Assembly: GCA_025331445.1 (NCBI GenBank)
Contig: JAIWNE010000141.1
Coordinates: 1 to 64,000, forward strand
Origin: Blakeslea trispora
Lineage: Eukaryota; Mucoromycota; Mucoromycetes; Mucorales; Choanephoraceae
Length of the DNA stretch: 64,000 nt
Direction of reading: 5' to 3'
In this document: positions 33,304 through 46,828 of the stretch, piece after piece
Numbering within the stretch: position 1 is the first letter of the stretch
Layout: each line of letters opens with the position of its first letter
Position numbers and translations under genes: made by a program
Notes under the pieces: model-generated
The model's database searches: none
The model's input: the letters and a program-made list of their open reading frames with translations, nothing else
Told to the model about the DNA's origin: nothing

Positions 33304-35862
33304 ATGAACAAAAGTTCTTTAACATACTCGTCAAACTCAGGTTCAGATATACCCTCAACAGCCAATCCATCTACAAATACACAGCAAGAACAGATTGTTC
33401 ATAGAGTAAGCCTTCATAAAAAACAGTAACATTTTATATTGATTTAACTTCTTTTACTAGTCTATCTATAATCCTCTGTTAAGTGATTTAACTCATTTAT
33501 CTGCTCAACTATCAACATCAACTATCCATTCAGTTTATCCAAGCTACAGCCATAACGAGTATGAACTAGCGCCAATTCCTTTAACTGTGCCAGAACCATT
33601 ACCTGCGCTACCGCCAAGACCGACAGCTTACCTGCCACAAGCCAATGATACTCAAGTTCATTTGATCTATGCTAAATCTGGATTTTATTTACAACCTCCA
33701 AATGGAGAATCAATTCATGGCTTCTTTATCATCTTTTCTAAATCTATGGTAAGAGAAAGAGAGAGTGTGTGTGTGTGTAGGTGTGTGTGTGCATATGTAC
33801 CGAGACTAAAAAAAGCTTTCTTGAACTAGGAAAATGTAGATGTCTTTATTGCTTGGATTCCGGAATACTTGATTCAATCACATGATATTCCCAAGTTTAT
33901 CGAATTAGATGGCATTTTAGCCTCAGATCAAAACTTTCCTACAATAGAGCTCAATTTGGGCCAACAAGAAACAACAATCATTGCTCTTAAAAGCATTTAT
34001 TCGCTTTACCTATGCCCTCCCACTATCGACAAACAAGGCCATATAGCCATCACTTCTAATTCTGGAGATGTCTTAAAACCACTATGGTATGCTGCTAATC
34101 ATCAGCACAACTTTGAATTAGACAAACAAACTTGGCCAGGCTATACCATTGCTGATATTTTGGGTGCATTTCATCCACTACAAAAGTAAGTTTATAGTGA
34201 TTTCTATGAGTGTTACATGCGTTTTGACCATGGATGTATTAGCTCTAGAATTATGCCCTATCTTTATCGTGTTCAAGACTTGGATGAATCACCTATACCT
34301 TCACCTACCATATCCACTATTTCTTCTAATACACCTGCTGTCGTGGCCTCCCATTCAGCCGAACAACAAGCAGACGACCCCATCATGAATACCGTTAGAG
34401 AAGCTAGATGGAGTATACTAGAGCGTCTCTCTAGAGTCACTCAATATTCAAGAGAAACTGCTACCCAAGCGATTGGGACTTCATTCATTCAACCTTTCTT
34501 GCCTGCTTTCTTTCATCAGAATACCACAGTACAAGACACAGTCAGTGAATACGAAGTAGCATCCAACTATCTAACTCAATGGGGATCGCAGGCGAAAGAT
34601 GCCCAAGATTACTCTTTGGATGATGACACAGACGGATTGCTGCAAGGTATGCCTGAACTTGCCGGTCCTGCTCCTATTCACACCCGCACCAAACCTGTAT
34701 CGCCTGAGGTTTGGGTCAGTTTGTTTGACCATGAAGGCAAATTAGCGACTTCAGTGGAACATGTTCGTCAGCTCATTTTTGCAGGTGGGCTTGAGCATGA
34801 TATTCGAATTGAAGCCTGGAAGTTTTTGTTGGGCATATATCCTTGGCAGTCTACTTTTGACGAGCGTGAAGCCATTCGTCGTAGTCGAGCAGACGCTTAT
34901 TTTGAGATTAAGCGAACTTGGTTTGACCATCCAGACATCAGAAACACAAAGCATTTTCAAGATGAGAAGCACCGAATTGACAAAGATGTCCATCGAACAG
35001 ATCGAACTCAAGAAGCTTTTGTAGGAGAGGATTTGCCCAATCCAGATCCTGCTATGAGTGTAGGAACGAATGCTAACTTGGAAGTGATGAAAGATATGTT
35101 GGTGAGTTATAACTATCACAATACCGACCTAGGCTATGTACAAGGCATGTCCGATTTGCTTGCACCTTTATTTGTAGCTATGGGAGATGAATGTATGGCA
35201 TTCTGGGCATTCTCTCAGTTTATGGAGCGAATTCAATCGAATTTCTTTCAAGATCAATCAGGCATGCATCGACAGTTGCAGACATTGAACACTTTGCTAC
35301 GATTTATGGATCCTTTACTTCATAAGAGATTAGAAGAGACTGGAACCGATAACCTATTCTTTTGTTTTCGCTGGATTTTGGTCTGGTTTAAACGAGAATT
35401 TGATTGGGAAGATGTTATTCGATTATGGGAGGTGTTATGGACTGACTATCTGACAGATCAGATGATCATCTTTGTGGCACTTGCTGTCATTGAAGCTCAC
35501 AGAGACAAGATTATGAATGAATTAGCTGAATTTGATGAAGTCCTTAGGGTACGTTTTTTTTTCTATCACACAGATAAAAAGATGTCAACTAACAAAGAGG
35601 CCTTTCTTCTTCTTTATCTCAATAGTATATCAATGATCTTTCAGGCAAGATTGCTTTGGATGACACATTGGAAAGAGCCGAGGTTTTGTACTACCAATTT
35701 GAACGTAAAGTAAGAGCTATGCAACACAAAAAGGCGTTACTGCAGGAACAACTACAGGTACGCTCCATTTGGAACAGTAATGAGCGTATCAAAGTTCAAG
35801 AAAAGTTAGAGAAACTTAAAATACCTGAAATCCTACTTACTTTGATTCCTTCCAAACAATAA
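33304..35862 (+). CDS. GYP7: Gyp7/TBC1D15-type Rab GTPase-activating protein
   Basis: Exons 33304-33405, 33461-33748, 33830-34185, 34243-35548 and 35626-35862 give 762 residues. The N-terminal half carries the Gyp7/TBC1D15 Rab-binding-type domain (VHLIYAKSGFYLQPP, NSRIMPYLYRVQD). The TBC domain begins at FAGGLEHDIRIEAWKFLLG. The Arg finger is in IDKDVHRTDR (about residue 500) and the Gln finger in LGYVQGMSDLLAP (about residue 547), so it should be active. Family members act on Ypt7/Rab7 at vacuoles and endosomes. The C-terminus is a coiled coil. Intron 2 (33749-33829) contains a GT dinucleotide run. At exon 4 a second in-frame acceptor 7-9 bases downstream is possible. Confidence 0.93.
33765..33793 (+). 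repeat. (GT)n run in intron
   Basis: Interrupted GT dinucleotide repeat inside intron 2 of the Gyp7-like gene. Confidence 0.8.
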
Positions 35863-35938
35863 AAAAAAATTTTTTTTAATGATATAAATATGTCTTCTAT
35901 TTCTATTGGTTTTATTTGTTTCTTGTTTGGTTACAAAT

Positions 35939-37617
35939 CTAAAGGGTGGAACTAGTCTGAGGACTTGCCCAAGAGGCCCAGAAAGCTTCTCGGCAATATA
36001 AAATACCTAGAAGAGGAGGGCCTACAAACATGCTCAACCAAAAGAACGAGCTTCCTAGCCAAAACCGAGTCTTAAAAACTGGCATTCGACCAATCATAAT
36101 CAATGGAAGTTGAAGCATCTGAATCACAAACATATAGAGCCGAACCTTGCGAGTGGCTACAATCAAAACAAGTTCATGGAAAATTGAAGATAGCAAAAAT
36201 GTGACAAAGGTAGCATTTGTCTTGGAGAGGTTATAAGATTCGATTGATTGAGCATAAACATGTCTTAATAGCCAATGGTGAACTGGCTTATTCCATTTAC
36301 GAGCAAATTCATCATAAGTCACACTAGAAAAAAAAGAGCAAATAAGCATACGATGCAATCAAGTGAAATCTCTGTTTTACCTGTTCCACCAGTCATCGTA
36401 AAAATTACGGTCGGCAAACCTAATGAAAAGGAGCTTAGAATTCATTGGCATTTTTGTTTCGGCATCAGTGCCGATTTTAAAGCGTCCTTACCTGCTCAAC
36501 TCAGCAAAGGCATTTAAAATGCACTCAAAAATAATATAGAAAATAAATAGATAATTTATCATGAAAGGAAACAAAAGCTCCAATATAACACGTGGTTCAG
36601 ACATGCGAGGATCAAAAAGTTTGGGCATGATAAACCGCTCAGTAGTCACATACAGAATCAAGAAAGATCCAAGTGTAGCCGTGGTCTTTTCAAAAATGTA
36701 CCAGATACGAATCTTATCTGTTCTAGGATACTCCATCCAGTAGACCAAACTAGGCACAATCAAGTAATCTAGGTAGTTGGCTATTGTCACATTGTTGGGA
36801 TAACGTGTGCTTCCATGCACCATCTCCTCTTCCAAGAACTTTATCTCAGCCTCAATTTGTTCAGTTCCTTGAGCATGAGAAGCAACTAAACTGGGCAAAT
36901 CCCTTTTCAATTGCTTGAGGTGTCGCTGCTTGACAGATAGATCGCCATTGAGAGTAGTGTAAGAATGCATTTTCATTGTCATTACAATGGTATGCATAGC
37001 AAAAAAGCCAGATTGCACCCAAGGCCAATCCCTGAATACACAAATGAGTTTTTTTTTTTTTTGGGCTCCTTCTTGTTATGTCTCTAAACCTGTGTGGGTA
37101 TCATTGCTTACCTCCAAAATGTCCAATAGATATTGATGAATAAGAAAAAAGCTTGACAGGCATGCTGAATAAGATAGCCAATGGTTTCATAATGAAACAC
37201 CTCCCAGACAAGCAACTTGGAAAAGAATACGCTAAACGTAGTCATCGATACCATAAACAAATCTGATACCAACAGTGCCAGCCCATCTTTTGAGAAGAGA
37301 CGAAAGAACTGTAAGCTAAGTATGATACCCTCTTGTTCATAGCATCGTACCAGCGATTGAATGATATATAGACCCATTGTTATCCAGAAAAGTGTATAGA
37401 AACCACGAAAGGCGTCGTTGGATCTATCTGTGTTGGTAAGGTCAAATTGCGTTAATCTTGCTTTGAAATGAAGTGGCCGTTGCTTAGATAGTTTAAATTG
37501 TAGTCTAGAGGTAGGTTGGTTTACAATAGGTGGAGAAGCATCCTTGTTGTTTTCTACTGCTTCTGTTATAACCGGCGCTGTTGCTGTTCTCGATATAATT
37601 GGTGGTTGCCGCAACAT
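35939..37617 (-). CDS. ARE2: Sterol O-acyltransferase (ACAT/ARE type, MBOAT)
   Basis: ER membrane enzyme that esterifies sterols with fatty acyl-CoA for storage in lipid droplets. Exons 37617-37112, 37031-36492, 36419-36381 and 36323-35939 give 489 residues. Evidence includes several hydrophobic spans, the motif MKMHSYTTLNG (sterol acyltransferases have M-K-x-HS-type wording here), the family motif FYDDWWNS and the catalytic His in SSIFHELV. The MKMHSY motif points to sterol rather than diacylglycerol (DGAT1) acyltransferase, but the two families are close, so the substrate is inferred. The 39-base exon 3 carries exactly the FYDDWWN motif. It is convergent with the Gyp7-like gene, with stop codons 76 bases apart. 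Confidence 0.88.
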
Positions 37618-39463
37618 GTTTTTTATTTTTTTATTTTCTTTGACAAGTCAAAAGAAATGAAGAAAAAGAAAAAAAGGAAAAAGAACACAGATGAAAAAGC
37701 GATTATTATAGTCGGCGAGCGTATTTTTTTTTTAATTTATGACGAAACTGGCGTATTACTCATGCGATACAAGTTACCTTTTTTGGGTTACAAGCTGAAA
37801 TGATCTCGGTGCTTGAATAGTTACTGACTGCATGTGGCGATCAGTTCATAACCTGCACTACGCTTCAGCGCTTCTTCAAATCAGTTGAGCGTTTCATTGG
37901 TAAATCATATACTATCACTAAAAAGCTCAGATCAAAGTCTTTTTCGAATATCAAGTACACGTATAGACATAGTTACAGAATATGCAACTATCAGGCATTT
38001 ACCTTGTCATTAATTACATAATCAAAAACCCCCCTTTCCTTTCACCATCCATGTGCTTGTTGTTTCTCTTTAATTTTTCATTGAATAGCCATTCAGACAA
38101 TCAACTCTTCTTGCAACTTTTTCTTACTTCATCTTTCATGCAATCTCTATGTTACACCTAATATGCATATATACATTTGGAACCATGAATCTATGTTTAG
38201 TACGCGTTTTTATTCTGTACCTGAGGAATCATGCCCTGCTGTAACAAGTAGTGGATTTGGTTGTTATTGATCTTGCTTTACTTTTCACTTGTAGAATTTG
38301 ATTACAAAATAGTTAGCAAGAGCGCAATTCCTTACAATGCAAGGCAAGTTGAAGACATGTCACTTTTTTTGCTCTGTGCATTGACACTAAATGACGATTT
38401 AGCTTGGCTTTTCAATAGCCATTGATAGAGTATAGAGATAAGTCTATCGCTGTTCGAAAGCAGGCCTAGGAGCATATTCACTGCATCTTTTAAAATTTCC
38501 ATCTCTCTTAATTTTCTCTAGTATTTTTCGTAAAACTTGTTAAACTGAGAGGTAAGCGAGCTAAGGAAGGCTAGCAACTTCTCTTTTGTTACTATTTAAG
38601 CCAGTACTTTATTGATACACAATCTGTACATAACCATCAATTTCTCTCTCTTCTTTTATACGCTACACTTTTTTGTTTCAAACGAATAATTATTTGGCAC
38701 CATACACTTGTCCGCCTTCTTTGTTCGTGTATCTGTTTCTCTTTTCCTTGGTGATCCTTTTGGATATTTGAATCATTCATCAGACATTTTATGCACAAAA
38801 AAACCTGATAAATGTTAGTCTATTTAATTTTATCTCATACACTTGGGTGTTGGTTTTTTCTTAAAAAAAAAAAAGGAAATCTATCGCATGTACTTTTTAT
38901 GAAGGCAATCAGAAGAATCTCCAAAATACAGACATATATATGACATTTGCCATCTCTTTTGATAGCGAACTATCACACGTTTATATTGCATATAAGCATG
39001 ATGTAAAGACTGAGAATAGCTTGAAAAGCAATGTTGTTTTCTGGTATATCTAAAGCTCACTCTAGTTCTTTTTTTTTGTTTGGTCTTTTCATTAGCTGAC
39101 AAAAAAAAATCAACTGTCGATCCTTACTCCTGTATGGGAAGCCAATAGCTTAATTTGGCAGAAAAAAACTGAGGATATTAAAAAAAAAAAAATATCAATT
39201 TGCATTATTTGTTTTGTGACAAACTGATAAGCATATGTTCCTGACCGTCTATCATGCACATATTTCCAGTAATTTTATTCTTTTGGTAGTACAACCATTA
39301 GAAAAGGAATGCTGTTACAGAAATAAAGGAGTAAGAGGTAGTTCTAATGAAAAACAAAGCAGCAAGGAGAAATCTATAACATTAAGCTTATTCTTTGTAA
39401 AGTGATTTCTTTTTTTTTCTTGTTCTTTTCTCTTTCTTTTCCAATTTTCAATCAAACAAAATT
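37618..39463. other. 1.8 kb intergenic region
   Basis: Divergent region between the acyltransferase and the Lon gene. AT-rich with T-rich leader DNA at 39410-39460. Only short unsupported frames are seen. Confidence 0.45.
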
Positions 39464-42400
39464 ATGTCTACAGATACCTTGATCTCTACTCTGCCATTCT
39501 CATTACCTGTATTGCCATTAGCGGACTATGTGTTGCTACCTTCGATAGTAACTACCTTCAGTGTGACTCGGTCTGAAGCCCAAGATCTGTTGAGGTCTCC
39601 TTCTCGACACTTTGTCTGTATTCCCTTTAGAAATACTGGTTTAGACAGAAAGAAAATTAGGAACGAACAAGATGCTTGCTTTAAGCAACTTTTTAATTAT
39701 GGTTGTGTAGCACATATACTGGAGTATGATCAATCAGTTCCAAACAGATACACATTTAGAGTTAAAGGGATCTGCAGATCGCGTGTCAAAGATATCTCCT
39801 CTACAGATGGCAGAGCATTTGAAGCAGTTTTGGAGTATTTGTCTGACGAAAGCAGAATGGATGCAGTTGAACATGAAGATCTGATTGTCTTTCAGTCCCT
39901 ATGCCGATCTCTACTTTGCAAATTGCAAATGATTGGTATCTCTACTATAGTATTGGATCAGCTAAATCAACTATTGGGTCGATGTAATATTTCTCAACAA
40001 GCTCATCTATTGTTGTGCTTGACCGAGGCGTCCAAAACTCAAAGACTTCGGGCTTTGGAACTATCAGATCTACGTCAGAAGCTCTATGAAGTAAACCATG
40101 CAATCACAAGTTATTTGCAAGTAAGTGGCTACTTTTTATCCTCCTAATCTGATCATTAAATTTTTTTCCTACTTCTTGTCAGATAATCAACACGAGTGTG
40201 GTTGCGTCTGACGCCGAACTGGTCTTGGATCAAATTCGTAGAAAATTCTATATCTTAAAGGAGGTAATCGTCACTTTGAATAGTAACAATAAGAGAAGAA
40301 TACCAATTCTACAATCAATAGATGAGCTCTATTTCTACTGATGACTCTACAAATCCAAGTCAGCACACAGGGCAACATCATCATTTCTATGCCTTACCAG
40401 ATGAGGAGGAGGATATGACCGATTTGATCGCTAAGCTCAACGCTGCAAAGCTACCAGAGCATGCGGCCATTGCAATCAAACGTGATTTAAATCGATTAAG
40501 AAAACTGCCTCCTTCTTCGTCGGATGCAGCTGTTCTAAAAGGATATTTGGAATATGTGAGTGAGCTGCCATGGTCACCTTCAGAAGAAGAGAGTGCTACA
40601 CAAGGCATCGAAATAAGTAAGGTGAAAAACCAACTGGATGCTGATCATTTTGGGTAAGCCTGATTTACGCATAAGTGCATTTAACTTAAGCTATTTGGTC
40701 TTACTCCTCTTTGCTTATTATAGAATTGATACCGTCAAGAATAGAATTATGGAGTACATGTCAATCCTTAAGATAAAAAAGGATGCTAAACCACCAATCT
40801 TGTGCTTTGTTGGCCCTGTAAGCTTAAGCGATATTGATTGTTAATTTGTCTGAATTGATGTTTACTTAAACAAATAATAGCCTGGGGTTGGAAAGACCAC
40901 TTTGGGCATATCAATAGCAAGAGCCATGCATAGAAAATTTCATCGAATTTCGTTAGGTGGTGTTCGTGACGAGGCAGAAATAAGGTACTTATAGGGATTT
41001 AATGAGAGAAAAGAAAATAGGGTAAAAGTAATCGAGCCTTTTTCTTCTCAATGACATTAGAGGACACCGTCGTACCTATGTTGGTGCTTTACCAGGTCTT
41101 TTGATCCACGGCATGCGACAATGCAACGTCCAAAATCCTGTCATTTTATTGGGTAATTTAGAGATTTCGCAGACAGGTGGGAAAGGGGGGGAGTACATAA
41201 AGCTTTTCTAACTCTTCTTCTTTAGACGAAATTGACAAAATAGCCACAAATTCTAATCAAGGCGATCCAGGTAGGAATGGGGAAGTGAAGCATAAAAGAA
41301 AACAAGTTCTTATGCATTATTGTTTGTAAACATTGCAGCTGCAGCACTTTTGGAAGTATTGGATCCTGCACAGAATTCTACTTTTAGTGACCATTTTATT
41401 GGTATTCCATATGACTTGTCCAAAGTGACATTTATTGCTACCGCTAACTCACTCGATACAATTCCTCGGCCTTTACTTGACCGTATGGAGGTGATTGAAT
41501 TGGATGGGTACACTTTTGATGAAAAACTACATATTGCCAAGGCTCACTTGATTCCAAGGCAAATTAATGCACATGGTCTGCTAGACGTGGGTGGCATTGA
41601 TATCCCAAAGGAAGCTGCTTTATGTATTGCAGAAAGTTACACAAGGGAGAGCGGTGTTCGTAATTTCGAGAGACTGATAGCTGGCGTATGTCGTTTCAAG
41701 TGCAAAGAATTTGCAGATTTGACGGAAACAGGAAAACAAAATGAGTTTATTAGAACAGTCAATGTGGAAGATCTTGAAAGAATATTGGGTGTAAGTGCCA
41801 AACGATTAAATAGAGTAAAAATATCTCATTTCACTTTCATTAATTATAGCCCAAACCGTTTGAAAATGAGTTGATTGAAAATGATGGTTTGCCTGGTATT
41901 GTCTCGGGTTTGGCGTATGCAGGCAGTGGAAATGGTGGAGTGATGATGATTGAAGCTAATGCTATGCCCGGCTCAGGTCAATTGAAATTAACAGGTATTT
42001 TCTTTTCCAAGAACTAAGATCCAAAGAAACTAAATTATTTACTAATGAATAAAAAAAAGGATCACTGGGTGATGTTATCAAAGAATCAGCACAACTAGCC
42101 GTTTCATGGACTAAATCAAATGCATATCGTTTAAAGCTGACAAAATCTCCTAAAGAAGACATTTTTAAAGATCTCGATATTCACATTCATCTACCTTGTG
42201 GTGCTGTGCCAAAAGACGGGCCTTCAGCGGGTATAGCTATCACGACTTGTCTTATATCCCTCTTGTCTGCCCATCATGTGCCCAAGACTGTAGCTATGAC
42301 AGGTGAGATCACACTAAGAGGTCAAGTCCGCCCAGTAGGTGGCATTAAAGAAAAAATAATTTCAGCCCATCGAGCAGGTATTCGCAAAGTGCTACTGCCT

Positions 42401-42553
42401 ATTGGTAATCGTAGAGACGTCCTTCAAAGTATTCCTCAAGAGATACAGAAAGAGATAGACTTTGTTTATTGCAAGTCCATGTGGGATGTAGCAAGCTCCA
42501 TATTTGACCAAAAGAAAGTTGAGCTTGAGCCAAGGTATCTCAGCAGTTTGTAA
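39464..42553 (+). CDS. LONP2: Lon protease, peroxisomal type
   Basis: ATP-dependent AAA+ serine protease. Exons: 39464-40120, 40183-40263, 40322-40653, 40724-40817, 40881-40984, 41061-41152, 41226-41270, 41339-41790, 41850-41994 and 42060-42553, giving 831 residues. The N-terminal substrate domain starts [15 protein letters not shown]. The AAA domain has Walker [10 protein letters not shown] (about 389), Walker B VILLDEIDK (about 453) and [19 protein letters not shown]. The protease domain has the catalytic Ser in PKDGPSAG (about 723) and Lys in GGIKEK (about 764). There is no mitochondrial presequence, and the size fits peroxisomal Lon (quality control of matrix proteins). The C-terminus is Ser-Ser-Leu, a weak PTS1-like tripeptide rather than the usual SKL/SRL. 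Confidence 0.93.
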
Positions 42554-42878
42554 CAATCTATTTTCTTGTTCTATTGTTGTTCTTTTCAAACACAAGGGAA
42601 CCTTGCAGTCTTATATCGTACTGTTGGTTGCTCCCTTTCAAGAAATGTGCTTTATCTTATCTTTCTTAATGCTATAATAATAAAACATGTACTACTCCTT
42701 CTCAAAAAGCTTGGTAAATGCATTTTCTTTCTTATAATGGACTAACACTAGATAAAAGCCGAGCTCATCTTAAAATCCTTTATTATTATGCTGCAATTCT
42801 TGTTGAGTTTCAAAGGATAAAATTCACGAATTTCAATTTGGATGATCCAACCTTTTTCCTCTATTTCTGCATTTTTCA
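42554..42878. other. Short region between Lon and F-box genes
   Basis: About 325 bases, tandem genes on the plus strand. An open frame at 42718-42948 overlaps the F-box start in another frame and has no coding character. Confidence 0.45.
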
Positions 42879-43799
42879 ATGTTATTTCAAGAGCTTCCAC
42901 CTGAAATTATCAACTCTATTGCAAGCTTTGTATTACATGATGATCTAGCCGAATTAGCACAAACCTGTCAGAAATGCTACTGGTCTATTTTGCCTCATTT
43001 ATGGCATAGCCTTACAATTCATGCTATAGAAGAAATTGAAATGATAGCGCAGCGCCTTTACACTAACGATATGTGGCGACAAAAGGCAGCTCAATATGTA
43101 CATAACCTAACCATCTGTGGACAAAGACACTCAAGGAAATGTTCATCTTCATTTATGGCAAGAATATTTGGTATTGCTATTCCAGAAGAAAATAAATCAA
43201 AACATGCAACTACCCACGAACAGACCATTCGACAATCATCCATCGCTGATTTTGGTCATCTCGTTTTGACTTTATTTCCACATATGAACCATATTACGTT
43301 TGATTTCTCACAAGCTTTTAAATGTTTTCAATCAAACATATGGGAGGAACACAACCCGCTTGCGTTTTCGGGAGCTATTTTTATACGCGATTATATTGTC
43401 GATAATGCCTCTTTTCTATATATCATGCTATCCTATTTCTCAAATATGCAACAGTTGACTATAAAATCCACACCTGTTTTGTCACTTTGTGAAAATCTGG
43501 ATGAGCTTCTCTTAACCAACCAAGATATAGCATCCATTGCTTCCTCAAATTTGGAATCGTTAGTTTATCTGCAGCTCAGCTATATAGACTGGTCAGATAT
43601 TCAAATGCAAACATGGACCAAGTTGATAAAGACATTGCCCAATTTAACATCGTTTGATATCTCATGGCTATTTGCGCCAAGCCCTAAAACTTATTCTGCT
43701 GTTTGTGACATACTTAAAGAGTTGGCTGCATTGGTCCCTATTTCCAACGAGGATATAGACAATTGTAAGCATGTACGCTTTGTTCCATTGGCAACATGA
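42879..43799 (+). CDS. F-box protein
   Basis: Single-exon gene of 306 residues. The N-terminal F-box is clear: LFQELPPEIINSIASFVLHD, then DLAELAQTCQKCYWSILPHL. It should bind Skp1 and present a substrate to an SCF ubiquitin ligase. The remaining ~260 residues have leucine-rich-repeat-like spacing (LTIKSTPVLSLCENLDELLL, LESLVYLQLSYIDWSD, LPNLTSFDISW), as in many Mucoromycota F-box proteins. The substrate is unknown. There is no intron, unlike most neighbours. Confidence 0.82.
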   Translation: MLFQELPPEIINSIASFVLHDDLAELAQTCQKCYWSILPHLWHSLTIHAIEEIEMIAQRLYTNDMWRQKAAQYVHNLTICGQRHSRKCSSSFMARIFGIAIPEENKSKHATTHEQTIRQSSIADFGHLVLTLFPHMNHITFDFSQAFKCFQSNIWEEHNPLAFSGAIFIRDYIVDNASFLYIMLSYFSNMQQLTIKSTPVLSLCENLDELLLTNQDIASIASSNLESLVYLQLSYIDWSDIQMQTWTKLIKTLPNLTSFDISWLFAPSPKTYSAVCDILKELAALVPISNEDIDNCKHVRFVPLAT

Positions 43800-44180
43800 T
43801 TATGCTAACAATGCTGGCTATCTTGTACTTTTTTTTTTCCTTTCTGCCTCACCATTAAATATGACTGAATCTTGATTTTCTTTCTGTTTCCTTGTACTCA
43901 GAGATATTGAAAAGTTGGCTTGATCATATCTAAAAAATAGTTATTATCAATGTCAAAAAGACAAAGGTAAACACTCCCACCACCTAGGTGTTTTTCTCAA
44001 CAAATAATGCATCCTGCATATTAGCCAATCACACACTAGAATGAAAAAAGTCACTTAGCCGTCCCAAAATCACTTTCAATCGCCTTTTTCTACAGACAAA
44101 TTTTTGACAATTTTTCTAAAAGACCAAGACATTTCTTTTTTTTTTTCTTAAAGACAGCTTTTCAAAAGAAGAAAAACAGT
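43800..44180. other. Promoter region of UTP4
   Basis: About 380 bases with T-rich stretches near the UTP4 start (44134-44150). No gene is seen. Confidence 0.45.
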
Positions 44181-46666
44181 ATGGAAGTTCACCGTTGTCG
44201 GTTTGTCGAGTATCAGCCAGCAGCTATCAACACGCTTGATTTTACACCTTCTACTGTTAAAGAAACTCGCTTGGCAGTTGGTAGAGCTAATGGCAACATC
44301 GAGATCTGGGATCCTACCTTCAAGTATCGTCTTGAAAAAACAATTCCCGGTGGAGAAGACTTATCTGTCGAAAGCATTGTCTGGGCACACCAATCTGTAG
44401 TAGCCAATCCAGACCCAGAAGATACACCTGAGGAATTAGCCAAGGAATTAGAGTTGTTGTTACAGAAACCAGCTCGTTTGTTTTCTTCAGGCCTAAATCC
44501 TTATATCATTGAATGGGACACCACCACCATGACAGTCAAGGTAAATCCAATAGATAGGTACAACAAAAGAGGATTAAATGCTGATAAGAATGACAATAGA
44601 AATCATGTGATTCAAATGGTGGGGCTGTTTGGTGTTTAGCTGTCAACAGTAAAGGCACTCGCTTGGCAGCAGGTTGTGAAGATGGTTGTATTCGTATGTT
44701 CGACATTGCCGATGGAAATCTTGAATACATTCGTAGTTTTGAGCCACAAAAGGGACGTGTGCTTTCCATTGCTTGGGCACCTAATGACGATTATATTGTG
44801 TCGGGTGGATCTGATTCAGCTATTCGTACCTGGAATCCTCATACAGGTCGCACCATTCATCGTATGACAGTTGCAAAGAATCCTAAAGAGCAAACTTTAG
44901 TATGGGCTGTAGCTGCTATCAAGTAAGTACACACAATTATTGTTGCACCTTTTCTTTTTATTCTTACCTAAATTTATTTAAACCATGAAGAGGTGATACC
45001 ATCGTCTCTGGTGATTCTCGAGGTGCATTGACATTTTGGAACAGTAAAATGGGAACAGTTAAACAAACGATCCGTGCACATGGTGCTGATATTTTATGTA
45101 TTGCTGCCTCCAAGGATGGCTCGCAAGTTTTCTCAGCTGGTGTGGATCGTAAGATCACTGCTTTCCGTCGTTCATCCGCAAAGAATAACAACAACAACAA
45201 AAACAAGAAAAAGAATGTGACAGATTGGATCAATGCAGGCAGCCGTAGATACCATTGGCATGACATTAGAGCATTGGCTCTAGATGAGCGACCTCATATC
45301 AACTCAATCGTTTCAGGCGGTGTGGATGTAGAGCTTGTTGCATGTCCAGCTGTCGAATTTCCAAAGCTGATCCAGAACAGATTGCCTCCTTTCCCTCAAA
45401 AATACATTGTTTCTATTTCCAAATCACACAAATTGGTCATGTCAGCCTTTTTCAACTCCATTTCTCTTTGGCGACTTGGTAGAGCACAATCTGTGGACAT
45501 CGCTTCAAAACAACCTGCTCTTCCTGAAATGGTGGAGCCACATCAACTTGCTCTTGAACTCAAATTAAAGCCTGATTGTAATATTACCTCAAGTGCTTTA
45601 TCTGAAGATGCCAATTGGATTGCCGTATCTGATGTAGAAAATGTTCGACTTTTCAGAGTCAACAAAGGAGTAAGTTTTTTATGGCAAAAGTCGCTTGTGG
45701 TTAGAGGAAAAACTCAATTTCTTCTTTATTTTTATAGTCTGAAGCTGGTCAATTAGAAGTCAAGAAACAACGGAAATTCGAAAAGCAGTTAAATGTTTAT
45801 TTGGGTCAACATGGAGCAGCACCAGGCGCCCACCATGTTGTGTTTACCCCTGGTTCCGATAAATTGATCATTGTCACACCCGAGTCTCGTATCCTTATTG
45901 TAGACCTCACTAAATGGGAAGAAGGCTCTTATGAAGTGTTGCGTGAATTTGGTCATCATCGTGGACTTGATAATGAAGGCAACACATTGGATGATGATGC
46001 TGTCTCTACCATCACCTCTATTGATGTTAGTTCAGATGGACAATGGTTAGTGACAGGCGATGATGAAAACCGTATTTATGTGTTCAACCTAGATAGCTTA
46101 AAGGTAAGTTTATGTCTGTATATCATTGCTGTTCAATCGAGCTTACTCTTGTTTGTTATTAGCAACACCTCAAATTGCCTCAAGGATCTACTCCTCATAC
46201 AGCCTTGTCATTTAACGAATTCAGACCTAATGAGTTGTTGGTCGCATTGGCAACCAATGCATTTTATATTTATGATGTTGAACATAAGCGTCTTACAAGT
46301 TGGTCAAGTACACACCAAGACATGTCAAAATCTCGACTTTTAGACCAGAGAGACCGTATTCGTGGTGTGATGTATAACCCTGCTGACAAGAACAAGATGA
46401 TTTTGTACGGTAGTACTTATATGTGTCTTGTTGACATTCAAGAAAAGCCTACACCAAAGAAACTCGGCAAGCGAAAAGCTCAAGAATTGACAAAACCTGC
46501 TAAAGAAAAAGAAGACGAAATGTCTGTCTCTATCTCATATCAATACCAGCAAATCTTGGCATGTGATTTCATTGGTGGCAACCAAATGGTCATGATAGAA
46601 CGACCCAAGTTTAGCGTGCTTGAGAATTTACCACCTTCTTTCTACAAATCTCATTTTGGTGCTTAA
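44181..46666 (+). CDS. UTP4: U3 snoRNP protein UTP4 (cirhin), WD40
   Basis: Nucleolar WD-repeat protein of the t-UTP/UtpA complex, needed for 18S rRNA processing and pre-rRNA transcription. Exons 44181-44540, 44600-44922, 44991-45669, 45738-46103 and 46163-46666 give 743 residues. Typical features are the start MEVHRCRFVEYQPAAINTLD, WD units such as LAVGRANGNIEIWDP, LAAGCEDGCIRMFDI and YIVSGGSDSAIRTWNPHTGR, an Asn/Lys-rich insertion (KNNNNNKNKKK) in the middle and a basic C-terminal part (KKLGKRKAQEL). Two tandem beta-propellers are expected. The exon 2 acceptor at 44599 is chosen because it restores the SNGGAVWCLAV strand. Confidence 0.93.
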
Positions 46667-46828
46667 TGCTAGCATTATATATATACATTTCTTTAAACAT
46701 ACACCCCACACTCACACTTGTACCATTATTATCCTTCGTTTTTTCTTTTTTTTTCTTTTTCTTTTCAGCCCCAAAAGAAAATAAATTACAAATAGAGATT
46801 ATGCAGACCTTTTAATAATCAAAATAAT

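Noticed and set aside
44090..44130. T-rich AATTTTT elements before UTP4 that resemble the ribosome-biogenesis RRPE motif of yeast.
   Set aside because: Such strings are common in this AT-rich DNA. One example proves nothing.
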